Part shown: positions 24,639 to 32,000 of the stretch, piece after piece | Layout of the letters: every line of letters starts with the position of its first letter | How positions within the stretch are numbered: position 1 is the first letter of the stretch | DNA from: Thermodesulfobacteriota bacterium | GTDB taxonomy: Bacteria; Desulfobacterota; WTBG01; CAIYCZ01; CAIRTM01 | DNA length: 32,000 bases | Assembly (NCBI GenBank): GCA_026415325.1 | Contig: JAOAHH010000130.1 | Span: 1 to 32,000 of the forward strand | Reading direction: 5' to 3' | The notes under the pieces: generated by a model | What the model saw: only the letters and a program-made list of their open reading frames with translations | Databases searched by the model: none | What the model was told of the DNA's origin: nothing | Position numbers and translations under genes: made by a program

Positions 24639-26747
24639 ATGCCCCGATCACGTAAAACATCACCAGCGCGTGATCACAACCTAGTAAAGGCATATGAAGA
24701 AGCGCTGCGCGATGCAAGCTGTCAGCTTGAGGAAAAAATTCAGGAGCTCTCTCTCCTTCGCCGCATCGCCGATATCACAGGATCAATTTATGATCTGAAT
24801 CTATTCTGCCGCTGCCTTGTGGATCTTGTGATTGAAGAAACCAATGCTATGAACTGTTCGCTTTTTCTTGCCGACCAAAACGAATGCCGTCTGTATTTGA
24901 AAGCAGCACGGGGAAGGAATGACGACGGTTCATTGTACGATTGTGATATCACCGGTGAAGCGTCTTTTGACATCGGGCAAGGCGTTGCAGGTCGCGTTGC
25001 GCTGCTCAAGGATAGTATTCTGATAGCAGACACCTCTGCCGATGCCCGATTTGAGCTGCGCTATACTCGAGATCCAATTGGATCACTTCTGTGCGTTCCG
25101 TTGCTGTTTGAAAACATTGTTATTGGAGTTATCAACCTCAGCCATCCTAGCCGCCACTTTTTCACCGAAAACAGCCGTCGCTTGATGCATATTGCGTGCA
25201 ACATGGGAGGGAAAATCATTGGAAGCGCACTTCGCCATTTGCAAAGCGAGCATCGTTTCAGGGCAATGTTTGAAGGTGTGCCATTTGCCATTATCATTAT
25301 CGACACGACAAACGACAAGATCATCGACTGTAACCCGTTTACCGAGCAGTGCCTTGGATATAGTAAAGATGAGCTACTGCAATGTGTTTCGATTCTGGAT
25401 ATCATCGCTCCGAATCAGCGGAGCATGCTTGCCCAAATAAAACATTCTCACAATGAATCGTCAGTGCATGAGCTATCGTTTCTTAAAAAAAACGGCGATG
25501 TCTGCATCTGTGAAGTAACTATGGGGCGGCTCATCTTTGAAAACAAACCCATGTTTCGCCTCAGCGCAATCGATATTTCTGAAAAAAAGATGTTTGAAAA
25601 AAAACTCTATCAGATGGAGAAGCTAAAATCCCTTGGTGAGCTTGCAAGCGGGGTTGCCCATGATGTCAATAACATGCTCTCGGCTATCATCGGGCGTGTC
25701 GAGCTCGCAACTTCCTGTATCGATACGTTGAAACGCAGCCATAATGATACAGCACTTGATGCCCTGCTCCGTCATCTTGCTGTCATCGACCGCGCTGCTC
25801 ATGACGGTGCCGAAACCGTACGTAGAATTCAAAACTTTTCCCGTATGGAGCAGCCTGTGCAATATGACACCCCTGTCGATATTGCTGACGTCATCCATGA
25901 CGCCATCGAATTCACGCGAATTCGATGGCAAGATCAAGCAGCATCACGCGGATGTACCGTGGCACTCCATACCACCATCGGAGAACTGAAACCCGTTATC
26001 GGCAATGCTGCAGAGTTGCGTGAAGTGCTGGTCAACCTTATTAACAATGCCATTGACGCTATGCCAAATGGCGGCGATATATATATTGATGCGACACTGA
26101 TTGATGACAGCGTTCAAATCAGTGTTACTGATACCGGTCCCGGTATCCCAGAAAGTATCCGCGATCGACTATTTGATCCATTTTTCACCACAAAAGATAT
26201 CGGTTCGACTGGGCTCGGTCTGAGCATTTCCTACGGCATCATCAAGCGGCATCATGGAATGCTCGAGGTCACAAGCCCCCCAGGTTCCGGTGCACGGTTT
26301 TGTATTACGCTGCCGATTGCAACGGCTGATACTCCCGTGCCACCTCCCACTGAGCAGGTATCGATACCAACCCGAAAACGAATCCTGCTTATTGAAGATG
26401 ATCCCCATGTAAATGAGACGCTCGTCGAAATGCTTTCCTCAGCAGGGCATAATGTTGTATGCGCACAAAATGGCCATGAAGGCATTAAAAGGTTTGCCGA
26501 CGCGTTATACGACGTCGTAATTACCGACCTCGGGATGCCCGGGATGAACGGTTTTGAACTTTCCCGTCGTATAAAAGAGCGCCGCCCTCAACAACCGGTT
26601 ATCCTTATAACCGGATGGGAACTTGCGTTGACCCCGGAGGAATTAAAGTCACGGGGCGTCGATCAGATCATCACCAAGCCGTTTCAGCTGCAACAGATCC
26701 TTACACTCCTTTCACACATATCCCCAACCCATGAAAATAATTGTTAG
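24639..26747 (+). CDS. Cytoplasmic hybrid sensor histidine kinase (GAF-PAS-HisKA-HATPase-REC)
   Basis: Domains in order over 702 aa: a short coiled coil (about 15-45), GAF (about 45-195), PAS (about 203-318), HisKA with phosphoacceptor His341 (SGVAHDVNNML), HATPase with N box (LINNAIDAM), G1 (DTGPGIP) and G2 (STGLGLSISYGI), and a C-terminal receiver (580-695). The receiver has the acidic pair 587-588, phosphoacceptor Asp630 (VVITDLGMPGMNG) and Lys680 (TKPF). All phosphotransfer residues are present. There is no membrane segment, so it senses an intracellular signal through GAF or PAS. The ligand is unknown. The attached receiver has no output domain, so phosphate probably passes on to a protein outside this window or serves internal feedback. 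AAAGGAAA precedes the start. Confidence 0.92.
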   Translation: MPRSRKTSPARDHNLVKAYEEALRDASCQLEEKIQELSLLRRIADITGSIYDLNLFCRCLVDLVIEETNAMNCSLFLADQNECRLYLKAARGRNDDGSLYDCDITGEASFDIGQGVAGRVALLKDSILIADTSADARFELRYTRDPIGSLLCVPLLFENIVIGVINLSHPSRHFFTENSRRLMHIACNMGGKIIGSALRHLQSEHRFRAMFEGVPFAIIIIDTTNDKIIDCNPFTEQCLGYSKDELLQCVSILDIIAPNQRSMLAQIKHSHNESSVHELSFLKKNGDVCICEVTMGRLIFENKPMFRLSAIDISEKKMFEKKLYQMEKLKSLGELASGVAHDVNNMLSAIIGRVELATSCIDTLKRSHNDTALDALLRHLAVIDRAAHDGAETVRRIQNFSRMEQPVQYDTPVDIADVIHDAIEFTRIRWQDQAASRGCTVALHTTIGELKPVIGNAAELREVLVNLINNAIDAMPNGGDIYIDATLIDDSVQISVTDTGPGIPESIRDRLFDPFFTTKDIGSTGLGLSISYGIIKRHHGMLEVTSPPGSGARFCITLPIATADTPVPPPTEQVSIPTRKRILLIEDDPHVNETLVEMLSSAGHNVVCAQNGHEGIKRFADALYDVVITDLGMPGMNGFELSRRIKERRPQQPVILITGWELALTPEELKSRGVDQIITKPFQLQQILTLLSHISPTHENNC

Positions 26748-26751
26748 CGTT

Positions 26752-26810
26752 TCTCTGTTTCACATTGACATGCAGAGAATGTCTGTTCTATAACGTCGCT
26801 ACAGAGAATG
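26752..26810 (+). repeat. CAGAGA repeats around the aldolase promoter
   Basis: CAGAGAATG occurs at 26773-26781 (promoter spacer) and 26802-26810 (just after the predicted start of transcription). The complement TCTCTG occurs at 26752-26757. The spacing of 29 bp between the direct copies is close to three helical turns, so a repressor or activator site is possible. Confidence 0.35.
26765..26794 (+). promoter_or_regulatory. Strong sigma-70 promoter of the aldolase operon
   Basis: TTGACA (26765-26770, perfect) and TATAAC (26789-26794, five of six) are 18 bp apart. Transcription would begin near 26801, only about 17 nt before the ATG at 26818. This is the best promoter in the window. Confidence 0.75.
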
Positions 26811-26817
26811 CGGGTCT

Positions 26818-27462
26818 ATGATGTTTAAGGAACGACAAACTATAGTCGCGTACGGGAGACGGATGCTCAGTGTCGGTCTCACCGTCGGCACCGGGGGCAA
26901 TCTTTCTATCCGTTGTAGCGACAAACTCATTGCAATTAGCCCAAGCGGCGTTCCCTATGAAACGATGCGGCCGTCCGATGTCCCTGTTGTCGATATTTCC
27001 GGTCATGCTGTCCTTGGAAAAAAGAAACCATCCAGCGAGCTTCCGATGCATCTTGCCGTTTATCAGCATCGCCAAGACATCAATGCGCTGGTTCATACGC
27101 ATTCTCGCTATGCCACCGCCCTGTCCTGTGCGCGAATGGATTTGCCGCCTATACATTATACAATTGGGTTTGCGGGTTCTTCAGTCCGTTGCGCTCCGTA
27201 TGCTCTGTACGGCACTGCTGAGCTTGCCGAACATGCTGTTACGTTCATGGGCAACGGCAAAGCTGTGTTGCTCGCCAACCATGGTGTGCTTGCAGGTGGT
27301 GCGACCCTTGGCGAAGCATTCATGATCGCCCAAGTTGTTGAATATTGCGCCGAACTTTTCTGTCTTTCCCGTGTCATTGGTACCCCACACTGTTTGTCTG
27401 CAAAAGAAATGCAACGAGTGATTCGGAACCTCACGGAATATGGTCAACCTAACGGCTCATGA
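26818..27462 (+). CDS. Class II aldolase/adducin family protein, fuculose-phosphate-aldolase-like
   Basis: The 214-aa protein has the zinc-aldolase layout: GLTVGTGGNLS (20-30), AISPSGVPYETMRPSD (39-54), the catalytic-type Glu74, and zinc histidines His93 and His95 (VHTHSRYATALS) and His155 (ANHGVLAGG). The family splits sugar phosphates such as L-fuculose-1-phosphate or acts in methylthioribulose and ribulose phosphate chemistry. Length and motifs fit FucA best, but the substrate cannot be fixed. It is the first gene behind a strong promoter with repeats. No strong ribosome binding site precedes the ATG at 26818 or the next codon, also ATG. It is followed after 43 nt by a carbamoyltransferase. 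Confidence 0.85.
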   Translation: MMFKERQTIVAYGRRMLSVGLTVGTGGNLSIRCSDKLIAISPSGVPYETMRPSDVPVVDISGHAVLGKKKPSSELPMHLAVYQHRQDINALVHTHSRYATALSCARMDLPPIHYTIGFAGSSVRCAPYALYGTAELAEHAVTFMGNGKAVLLANHGVLAGGATLGEAFMIAQVVEYCAELFCLSRVIGTPHCLSAKEMQRVIRNLTEYGQPNGS

Positions 27463-27505
27463 TCTTTTTTGACTTTCCTGGCGATAGCTGTTGTATCAGA
27501 GAGAT

Positions 27506-29206
27506 ATGAATGAATATATACTTGGTATATGGGATGGACATGATGCAGGCGCAGCGCTGCTCTATGGAAATCAAGTGTTGTGCGCCATTAATGAAGAACG
27601 CCTGAGCAGACGAAAACTTGAAGTTCAATTTCCCTATCGGGCTATCACAGCCTGCCTTGCGTACGCACGCATTGCCCCGGAGGATATCAGCGCTGTTGCG
27701 GTATCAACCTACGATCCGGCTAAAACTCTTGCCCGCCTCTTTCCAGCAACAAAAGAAGAGTATTATTTAATTAGGCGCAGAAAGAAGCGGCCCGGTCTCT
27801 TAACCGCTCTGAAGAAAAGGCTTAAATATAAACTCACGGAGCTTCGCGGAAACACCCTTTCTATGCGGGTGAGTCTCTTTGCAATAAGACATCAGCTCCG
27901 GCAACTTGGTATTACGACTCCAGAGATTGTCTTTGTTGATCATCATCGCTGCCACGCTACAACAGCGGCTTTTTTCTGCGGGCATCCTTCATGTCTTGTC
28001 ATAACACTTGATGGCATTGGTGACGGGCTTTCGGGCTCTGTATGCACTGTACGGGATGGTGTCATCTCAATCATAGCTGAGCTTTCGGGGAAACATTCGT
28101 TAGGTATCTTTTTTGAGCATGTAACCAATCTGCTCAATATGCGCGAACTTGAAGATGAAGGCAAAGTCATGGCACTGGCAAACTACGCCTATCCGGTACC
28201 TGATCATGAAAATCCCCTTTTAGATCTTATAAACGTTGATGGCATAACCATTCACAACCGATATGGATCCCTTCGGCTGTATGACGAGCTTAAAAAACTG
28301 TTATGGCGGTATCCCTCAGAACAATTTGCCTATATGGCACAGCGGACATTAGAAATAAAAATAGCTGAGCTTGTTGCCAATGCAATGCGCCTCACCAATG
28401 TTACAGATGTAGCGCTTGCTGGAGGCATTTTTTCAAACATAAAGGTTAATATGCGACTGCGACACCTCCCGGGTGTAAAATCTTGTTTTGTATTTCCCCA
28501 TATGGGCGATGGGGGGCTTGCACTGGGCGCTGCCGCATGGGTAAACTATTTAAGAAACGCTATCGTTGCATATCCCCTGCACGATGTATTCTGGGGGCTC
28601 GATTATCCGCCTGAGGAGCTTGAACAGGTCGCTCGTTCTTCAGGGTTCCGCTTTCAATATTGCGATACTCCGGCGCAGAAAGCTGCCGAACTTATTGCAC
28701 AAGGGAATATTGTATTTTGGTTTCAGGGTAGAATGGAATACGGTCCCCGCGCACTGGGCAATCGAAGCATACTGGCGCTTCCCGGGTCACGCACGATTAA
28801 AGATACGCTCAATCTGCAGCTCAAGATGCGTGTATGGTATCAGCCGTTTTGTCCTTCAATGCTCGATGAGGAAGCGGTGCGTTTACTTCAAGATGCGGAT
28901 GGCGAACCGAATCGTTTCATGACGATGGGGTACATGGTTCGGGAAAAGCAACGGGAATGTCTTGAAGGCGTTATCGGTATCGACGGTAGCTGCAGACCCC
29001 AGATGGTCGGCACTGAAACGCCACTGTTCAGAAGCCTGTTATACGCCCTCCGTGACAGAACGGGGTTCGGTGTTGTTCTCAATACGAGTTTTAACATACA
29101 CGGCGAGCCGCTTGTCTGCTCTCCGAGCGACGCATTGCGAACGTTTTCTATGACTGGTAACCAATATTTGTTCCTAGGGAATTATCTGATTCAACAAAAG
29201 ACATAA
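27506..29206 (+). CDS. Carbamoyltransferase of the NodU/TobZ family
   Basis: The family transfers a carbamoyl group from carbamoyl phosphate, through a carbamoyl-adenylate, to a sugar or antibiotic hydroxyl. The N-terminal Kae1-like domain has ILGIWDGHDAGAAL (5-18), the metal-binding HHRCH (146-150) and TLDGIGDG (167-174). LAGGIFSNIKVNMRL comes in the middle. The C-terminal domain has FQGRMEYGPRALGNRSIL and LNTSFNIHGEPLV. The open frame extends to a TTG at 27491, but I prefer the ATG at 27506, which gives 566 aa and starts at the first beta strand. The expected acceptor is a cell-surface glycan or small glycoside. It stops 4 nt before a GT-C glycosyltransferase, which supports a joint role in surface carbohydrate modification. 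Confidence 0.88.
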   Translation: MNEYILGIWDGHDAGAALLYGNQVLCAINEERLSRRKLEVQFPYRAITACLAYARIAPEDISAVAVSTYDPAKTLARLFPATKEEYYLIRRRKKRPGLLTALKKRLKYKLTELRGNTLSMRVSLFAIRHQLRQLGITTPEIVFVDHHRCHATTAAFFCGHPSCLVITLDGIGDGLSGSVCTVRDGVISIIAELSGKHSLGIFFEHVTNLLNMRELEDEGKVMALANYAYPVPDHENPLLDLINVDGITIHNRYGSLRLYDELKKLLWRYPSEQFAYMAQRTLEIKIAELVANAMRLTNVTDVALAGGIFSNIKVNMRLRHLPGVKSCFVFPHMGDGGLALGAAAWVNYLRNAIVAYPLHDVFWGLDYPPEELEQVARSSGFRFQYCDTPAQKAAELIAQGNIVFWFQGRMEYGPRALGNRSILALPGSRTIKDTLNLQLKMRVWYQPFCPSMLDEEAVRLLQDADGEPNRFMTMGYMVREKQRECLEGVIGIDGSCRPQMVGTETPLFRSLLYALRDRTGFGVVLNTSFNIHGEPLVCSPSDALRTFSMTGNQYLFLGNYLIQQKT

Positions 29207-29210
29207 CGAT

Positions 29211-31007
29211 ATGTCACAACGATCAAAGACAATAGTCCAAATTGTCACGAGCAGCATTCTCAGTGGTGGCGCGCTTATCGTGCTCTGCGCATGGTGCCTG
29301 AAGTATAGCGACTGGCAGATCCGTGAACACCTTAAAGTAATCTCACCACTGTTTCTCGAACTGATATTCATCGGCATTGTGTGCACCGTCGGCGCTGCAC
29401 TTATGATATTCGTCCAGCAACATTCCGTGCGTTCCCTGCTGGCATCATGGTCGTCACCGACAACTGTGGCGCTTGGTGGAATACTTATTGGCGTCTGCTG
29501 TTTTCTGATTTGGGTCGTTCCACGAGATCATCGGATTTATTATGATGAAGATATCTATGAAAATGTAGCCCAGAATATTGCTCTAACAAAGGGAGGGGGA
29601 CTGCGACATGATGACAATTTTTCCCGCTTCTTTCCCGGGTTAACAACCCGTTTTATCGGTAGCGCCGGAATGTGCAATGAGGGCAGAAACCAGTACGGCG
29701 AATACACCTGTTATCGCCTCGAATATAATAAGGAACCAAATGCATGGCCGCACCTGCTCAGTGTGGTCTACCGTATAGCAGGCGTTAACGAACCGATTTC
29801 ATTCCTCACAACCAATATTCTTTTTCTGGTTTCGATTCTGATTGTATATTGGATTGGAGTGCTCATGTTTAGGAGCAGACCGGCAGGCCTCTATGCTGCA
29901 TTTATGTATGCCCTGACACCTGAAGTACTTATATGGTCAAACACAGTCGCAGCCGAACCGGCAGCTGCAACATGGGCTGCGGTATCAGTATTGAGTGCCC
30001 TCTTGTTCGTTCGTTTCCGGCAGAATATTCTTCTCTTCTTATATGTACTTATAACCGCTTATGCAATTCAGTTCAGGCCTGAATCGATCATGATCTGCAT
30101 TGTGACATGCTTATTGTTTGCCCTTGAAGCCCCGGCAGAATTTCGAAAACTGCGCCTTTATGTGGCCTTTTCTTTCTTGTTTGCCCTAATCGTGCCGCAT
30201 TGTGCGCATTTGTTTGCAGTGCGTTCGATGACGTGGGGAGCAACCGGCCCGAAATTCTCTTTTGATTTCTTTTTATCGGGTAATTTTAGAGTTAATTCCC
30301 TTTTCTATCTTCTGAACCTCCGATTCCCTCTTCTGTTCACCGTTCTTTTCTTCCTTGGGCTGTTTTTGAAAAGCACCGATACCTCAAGCCATAATATAAA
30401 GCCAAAATTCGTCATTGTTGTGTGGTTCATCCTTTTCTGGGGAATATTTTTATTCTTTTATGCCGGCAGTTATAATTATGGTGCGGATGTCAGATTTTCC
30501 GTGCTTTCAGCTATTCCTCTTGCATTGCTGGCAGGTAATGGTGCTAATGCCATTAATTCAATCATTGCCCGCCGTATTCCTCGGGACATCGGCCACTGTA
30601 TCATTGCGTTGCTCATCCTCGGAACATTTATTTCTTTTATGCCGTTTGTACGAGCAATTTCACAAGAGGCATGGGCTGCACGAGCCGATCACCGCTATGC
30701 ACAAGAAATGCTTCCCCTTATTCCTGACAATGCAGTGGTACTTACTCACAATCCCAACATGTTCCTTGTCTGGGGGAAAAATGCAGCGCAGGCCTCATTG
30801 GCAACTGAGCAGAAAGCCTATTTCAGCGGTTTTTTTAATCGTTATTCCGGCGGTATTTTTTTCCACTATAATTTTTGGTGTAATGTTAACGACCCGTTGC
30901 AAAATTCCTTCTGCAAAAATATCCTCTCCTGGTACCAATGCACACCGATTGCAACGTTTCGAGAGCAAAATCAGGAATTTGCCCTCTATCGGGTAGAACG
31001 AAAATAG
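29211..31007 (+). CDS. GT-C type integral membrane glycosyltransferase (PMT/ArnT-like)
   Basis: This 598-aa protein has roughly 11-13 predicted membrane helices. After the third helix comes a polar loop with YYDEDIYENVAQNIA (110-124); its acidic cluster Asp112-Glu113-Asp114 fits the catalytic Asp region of GT39/GT83 enzymes. EYNKEPNAWPHLL (171-183) resembles the conserved Pro-rich loop of that group. The C-terminal ~110 residues (VVLTHNPNMFLVWGKNAAQ onward) form a soluble, probably periplasmic domain. Such enzymes move sugars from polyprenyl phosphate to lipid or protein acceptors outside the cytoplasmic membrane. The donor and acceptor are unknown. The gene starts 4 nt after the carbamoyltransferase stop, so translation may be coupled. 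Confidence 0.75.
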   Translation: MSQRSKTIVQIVTSSILSGGALIVLCAWCLKYSDWQIREHLKVISPLFLELIFIGIVCTVGAALMIFVQQHSVRSLLASWSSPTTVALGGILIGVCCFLIWVVPRDHRIYYDEDIYENVAQNIALTKGGGLRHDDNFSRFFPGLTTRFIGSAGMCNEGRNQYGEYTCYRLEYNKEPNAWPHLLSVVYRIAGVNEPISFLTTNILFLVSILIVYWIGVLMFRSRPAGLYAAFMYALTPEVLIWSNTVAAEPAAATWAAVSVLSALLFVRFRQNILLFLYVLITAYAIQFRPESIMICIVTCLLFALEAPAEFRKLRLYVAFSFLFALIVPHCAHLFAVRSMTWGATGPKFSFDFFLSGNFRVNSLFYLLNLRFPLLFTVLFFLGLFLKSTDTSSHNIKPKFVIVVWFILFWGIFLFFYAGSYNYGADVRFSVLSAIPLALLAGNGANAINSIIARRIPRDIGHCIIALLILGTFISFMPFVRAISQEAWAARADHRYAQEMLPLIPDNAVVLTHNPNMFLVWGKNAAQASLATEQKAYFSGFFNRYSGGIFFHYNFWCNVNDPLQNSFCKNILSWYQCTPIATFREQNQEFALYRVERK

Positions 31008-31053
31008 ATGTGTTTGATATTTCAAAAGAAAGCTCGGGCTGAAGCAAGAGGTG

Positions 31054-31740
31054 CTACGTTCGTGTCTGCTGAAAAATTCTAAAAGCATGCACAATAATTT
31101 CCGTTGCCTCTGCAATATCAAATCTGTCGGTATTAATGCCTAAATCAAACTGATCGTGGTATTCTTTTATATTTAATTTTCGCGCAAGATCTTTCATAAA
31201 GGCTTCGCGTTGACGGTCATTTTCCTTGATGCGTTGCTCTGCGGTTTTTCGGTCAAGATGTTCAAACCGCATCATATTATTCACTCGTGTTTCAAACGAA
31301 GCCTTAATACGAACGCGAAAAGAATCGGGGAGGAGCAGATGGGAACCTCTACCGATGATAACCGCATCGTTTTGCGCAATAACGAATATTGCTTTCGGCA
31401 ATAAATGCAAATACGTATGTTTAGCAACCTGTCCAAAAAGATCACTAACCAGAGCATCAATAACGCCTTGGGTATTTTCATCAAGTGCCTCAAACATCCG
31501 TGCCGTATATTCACCACCTGCTTGGCTGGCAAGCACATCGAGAATCTCCTTTCCCCATACTGTGCATCCAAGTCGGGCACCGACTGCCTCGGCTATTTTT
31601 CTGCCGCCGGTCCCAAGCTGTCGGGATATAGTAATAATTTTTTTATGCCTGGTACTGGGTATTTCTGTTTTTTTCTTTATTTCTGCGGCATATTGTGCAA
31701 CAGCTTTATTGATAAGTCTTTTGGGAACCTCAATATCCAT
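31054..31740 (-). CDS. Cytidylate kinase-like family protein
   Basis: The 228-aa protein matches the cytidylate-kinase-like group (Cytidylate_kin2): KKIITISRQLGTGGRKIAEAVGARLG (two blocks near 33-58) is the nucleotide-binding region. A classical GxxGxGKS P-loop is not present; GTGGRK replaces it, as is usual in this group. IIGRGSHLLL, FRVRIKAS, and a basic lid-like region (RKTAEQRIKENDRQR) are followed by the DLGINTDR and DIAEATEIIVHAF segments. It probably phosphorylates a nucleoside monophosphate or small molecule; true CMP kinase activity is uncertain. The start has AAGGAGA about 7 nt upstream. It is convergent with the GT-C gene, with a 46-bp gap and no visible terminator. Confidence 0.85.
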   Translation of the reverse strand: MDIEVPKRLINKAVAQYAAEIKKKTEIPSTRHKKIITISRQLGTGGRKIAEAVGARLGCTVWGKEILDVLASQAGGEYTARMFEALDENTQGVIDALVSDLFGQVAKHTYLHLLPKAIFVIAQNDAVIIGRGSHLLLPDSFRVRIKASFETRVNNMMRFEHLDRKTAEQRIKENDRQREAFMKDLARKLNIKEYHDQFDLGINTDRFDIAEATEIIVHAFRIFQQTRT

Positions 31741-31792
31741 ACGAGTTCTCCTTGCATGAAAAAAGATATGCTACAGCTATTTAGTTCTTGTC

Positions 31793-31822
31793 ACTATAAA
31801 AGAAAATACCCTTCAAATGCAA
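31793..31822 (-). promoter_or_regulatory. Candidate promoter of the cytidylate-kinase-like gene
   Basis: On the minus strand TTGCAT (31822-31817) and TATAGT (31798-31793) are 18 bp apart. The predicted transcript has a leader of about 45 nt. Confidence 0.5.
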
Positions 31823-31894
31823 TAAAAAGGTGTCAGTTCAGTTTTTGTTTGATCACGATAGATTTATATTTTTCCCCATACTGGAATATTCGAC

Positions 31895-31921
31895 CGGGAC
31901 AGCTCCAAAAATGCTGTTCCG
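31895..31921. other. Stem-loop in the right-end intergenic DNA
   Basis: CGGGACAGC (31895-31903) pairs with GCTGTTCCG (31913-31921), nine pairs with one G-T wobble over a 9-nt loop. There is no T-run after it on either strand. The rest of 31741-32000 holds no supported gene. Confidence 0.3.
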
Positions 31922-32000
31922 ATGGGCCATATTGTGTATTGATGCGTGAAGATCGCGCAGGGTAGAGAACAAGAAATGAGCGCCAGAGGTTTTTAAAATG

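Noticed and set aside
31405-31965. 186-codon plus-strand open frame over the cytidylate-kinase-like gene
   Set aside because: Most of it is antisense to a recognisable gene, and the tail covers that gene's promoter. No motif or ribosome binding site is seen.

Overview
The window is one dense stretch of bacterial chromosome with 22 protein-coding genes, mostly housekeeping. I found no rRNA, tRNA, IS element, prophage, CRISPR array or convincing Rho-independent terminator. The organism is a bacterium (sigma-70-type promoters, ScpAB, XerC/D, RadC) and most likely diderm: it has a class A penicillin-binding protein with a PBP1b-style N-terminal region and an HtrA/Deg protease with two PDZ domains. 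An NrpR-type regulator best known from archaea, a DHH-CBS-nucleotidyltransferase fusion and a CorA fused to an MgtE-type N domain argue against an ordinary enterobacterium or Bacillus. I cannot name the phylum from sequence reading alone.

Layout. (1) 9-7033, minus strand: a YvcK/CofD-like protein with a large extra C-terminal domain, then carB, then a PurF-like protein whose glutaminase site is destroyed. (2) 7034-7494: a 461-bp divergent intergenic region with small hairpins. (3) 7495-8502, plus: NrpR-family regulator. (4) 8562-10070, minus: radC and a DUF2284 cysteine-rich protein, with a good promoter. (5) 10310-17732, plus: panE, xer recombinase, DHH-CBS-CBS-polyA polymerase/CCA enzyme, M50 site-2-protease-like protein, scpA, scpB, rluB, tightly packed as one probable operon. 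(6) 17716-19131, minus: HtrA protease, overlapping the rluB end. (7) 19238-20712, plus: a CorA-type transporter preceded by a short leader that can fold in two mutually exclusive ways, one of which buries the ribosome binding site. (8) 20788-21240, plus: unknown secreted 150-aa protein. (9) 21245-23590, minus: PBP1b-like enzyme. (10) 23763-26747, plus: HDOD protein and hybrid sensor kinase. (11) 26765-31007, plus: class II aldolase, carbamoyltransferase and GT-C membrane glycosyltransferase behind a strong promoter. (12) 31054-31740, minus: cytidylate kinase-like protein. (13) 31741-32000: no gene seen.

How the genes fit together. The first operon joins carbon-flux/envelope control (YvcK family) to carbamoyl-phosphate synthesis and a PurF-like phosphoribosyltransferase, and it sits back to back with a nitrogen-type regulator. 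The central operon combines chromosome dimer resolution and condensation (Xer, ScpAB), RNA maturation (CCA/A-adding enzyme, RluB), CoA precursor synthesis (PanE) and membrane proteolysis. Envelope functions recur throughout: PBP1b, HtrA, the M50 protease and the aldolase/carbamoyltransferase/GT-C group.

The observations most worth following are the corA leader, the MgtE_N-CorA fusion, the Cys-less PurF-like protein with its iron-sulfur ligands intact, the YvcK C-terminal extension, and the NrpR-type regulator in a bacterium. All assignments come from motifs read by eye; no database search was run.
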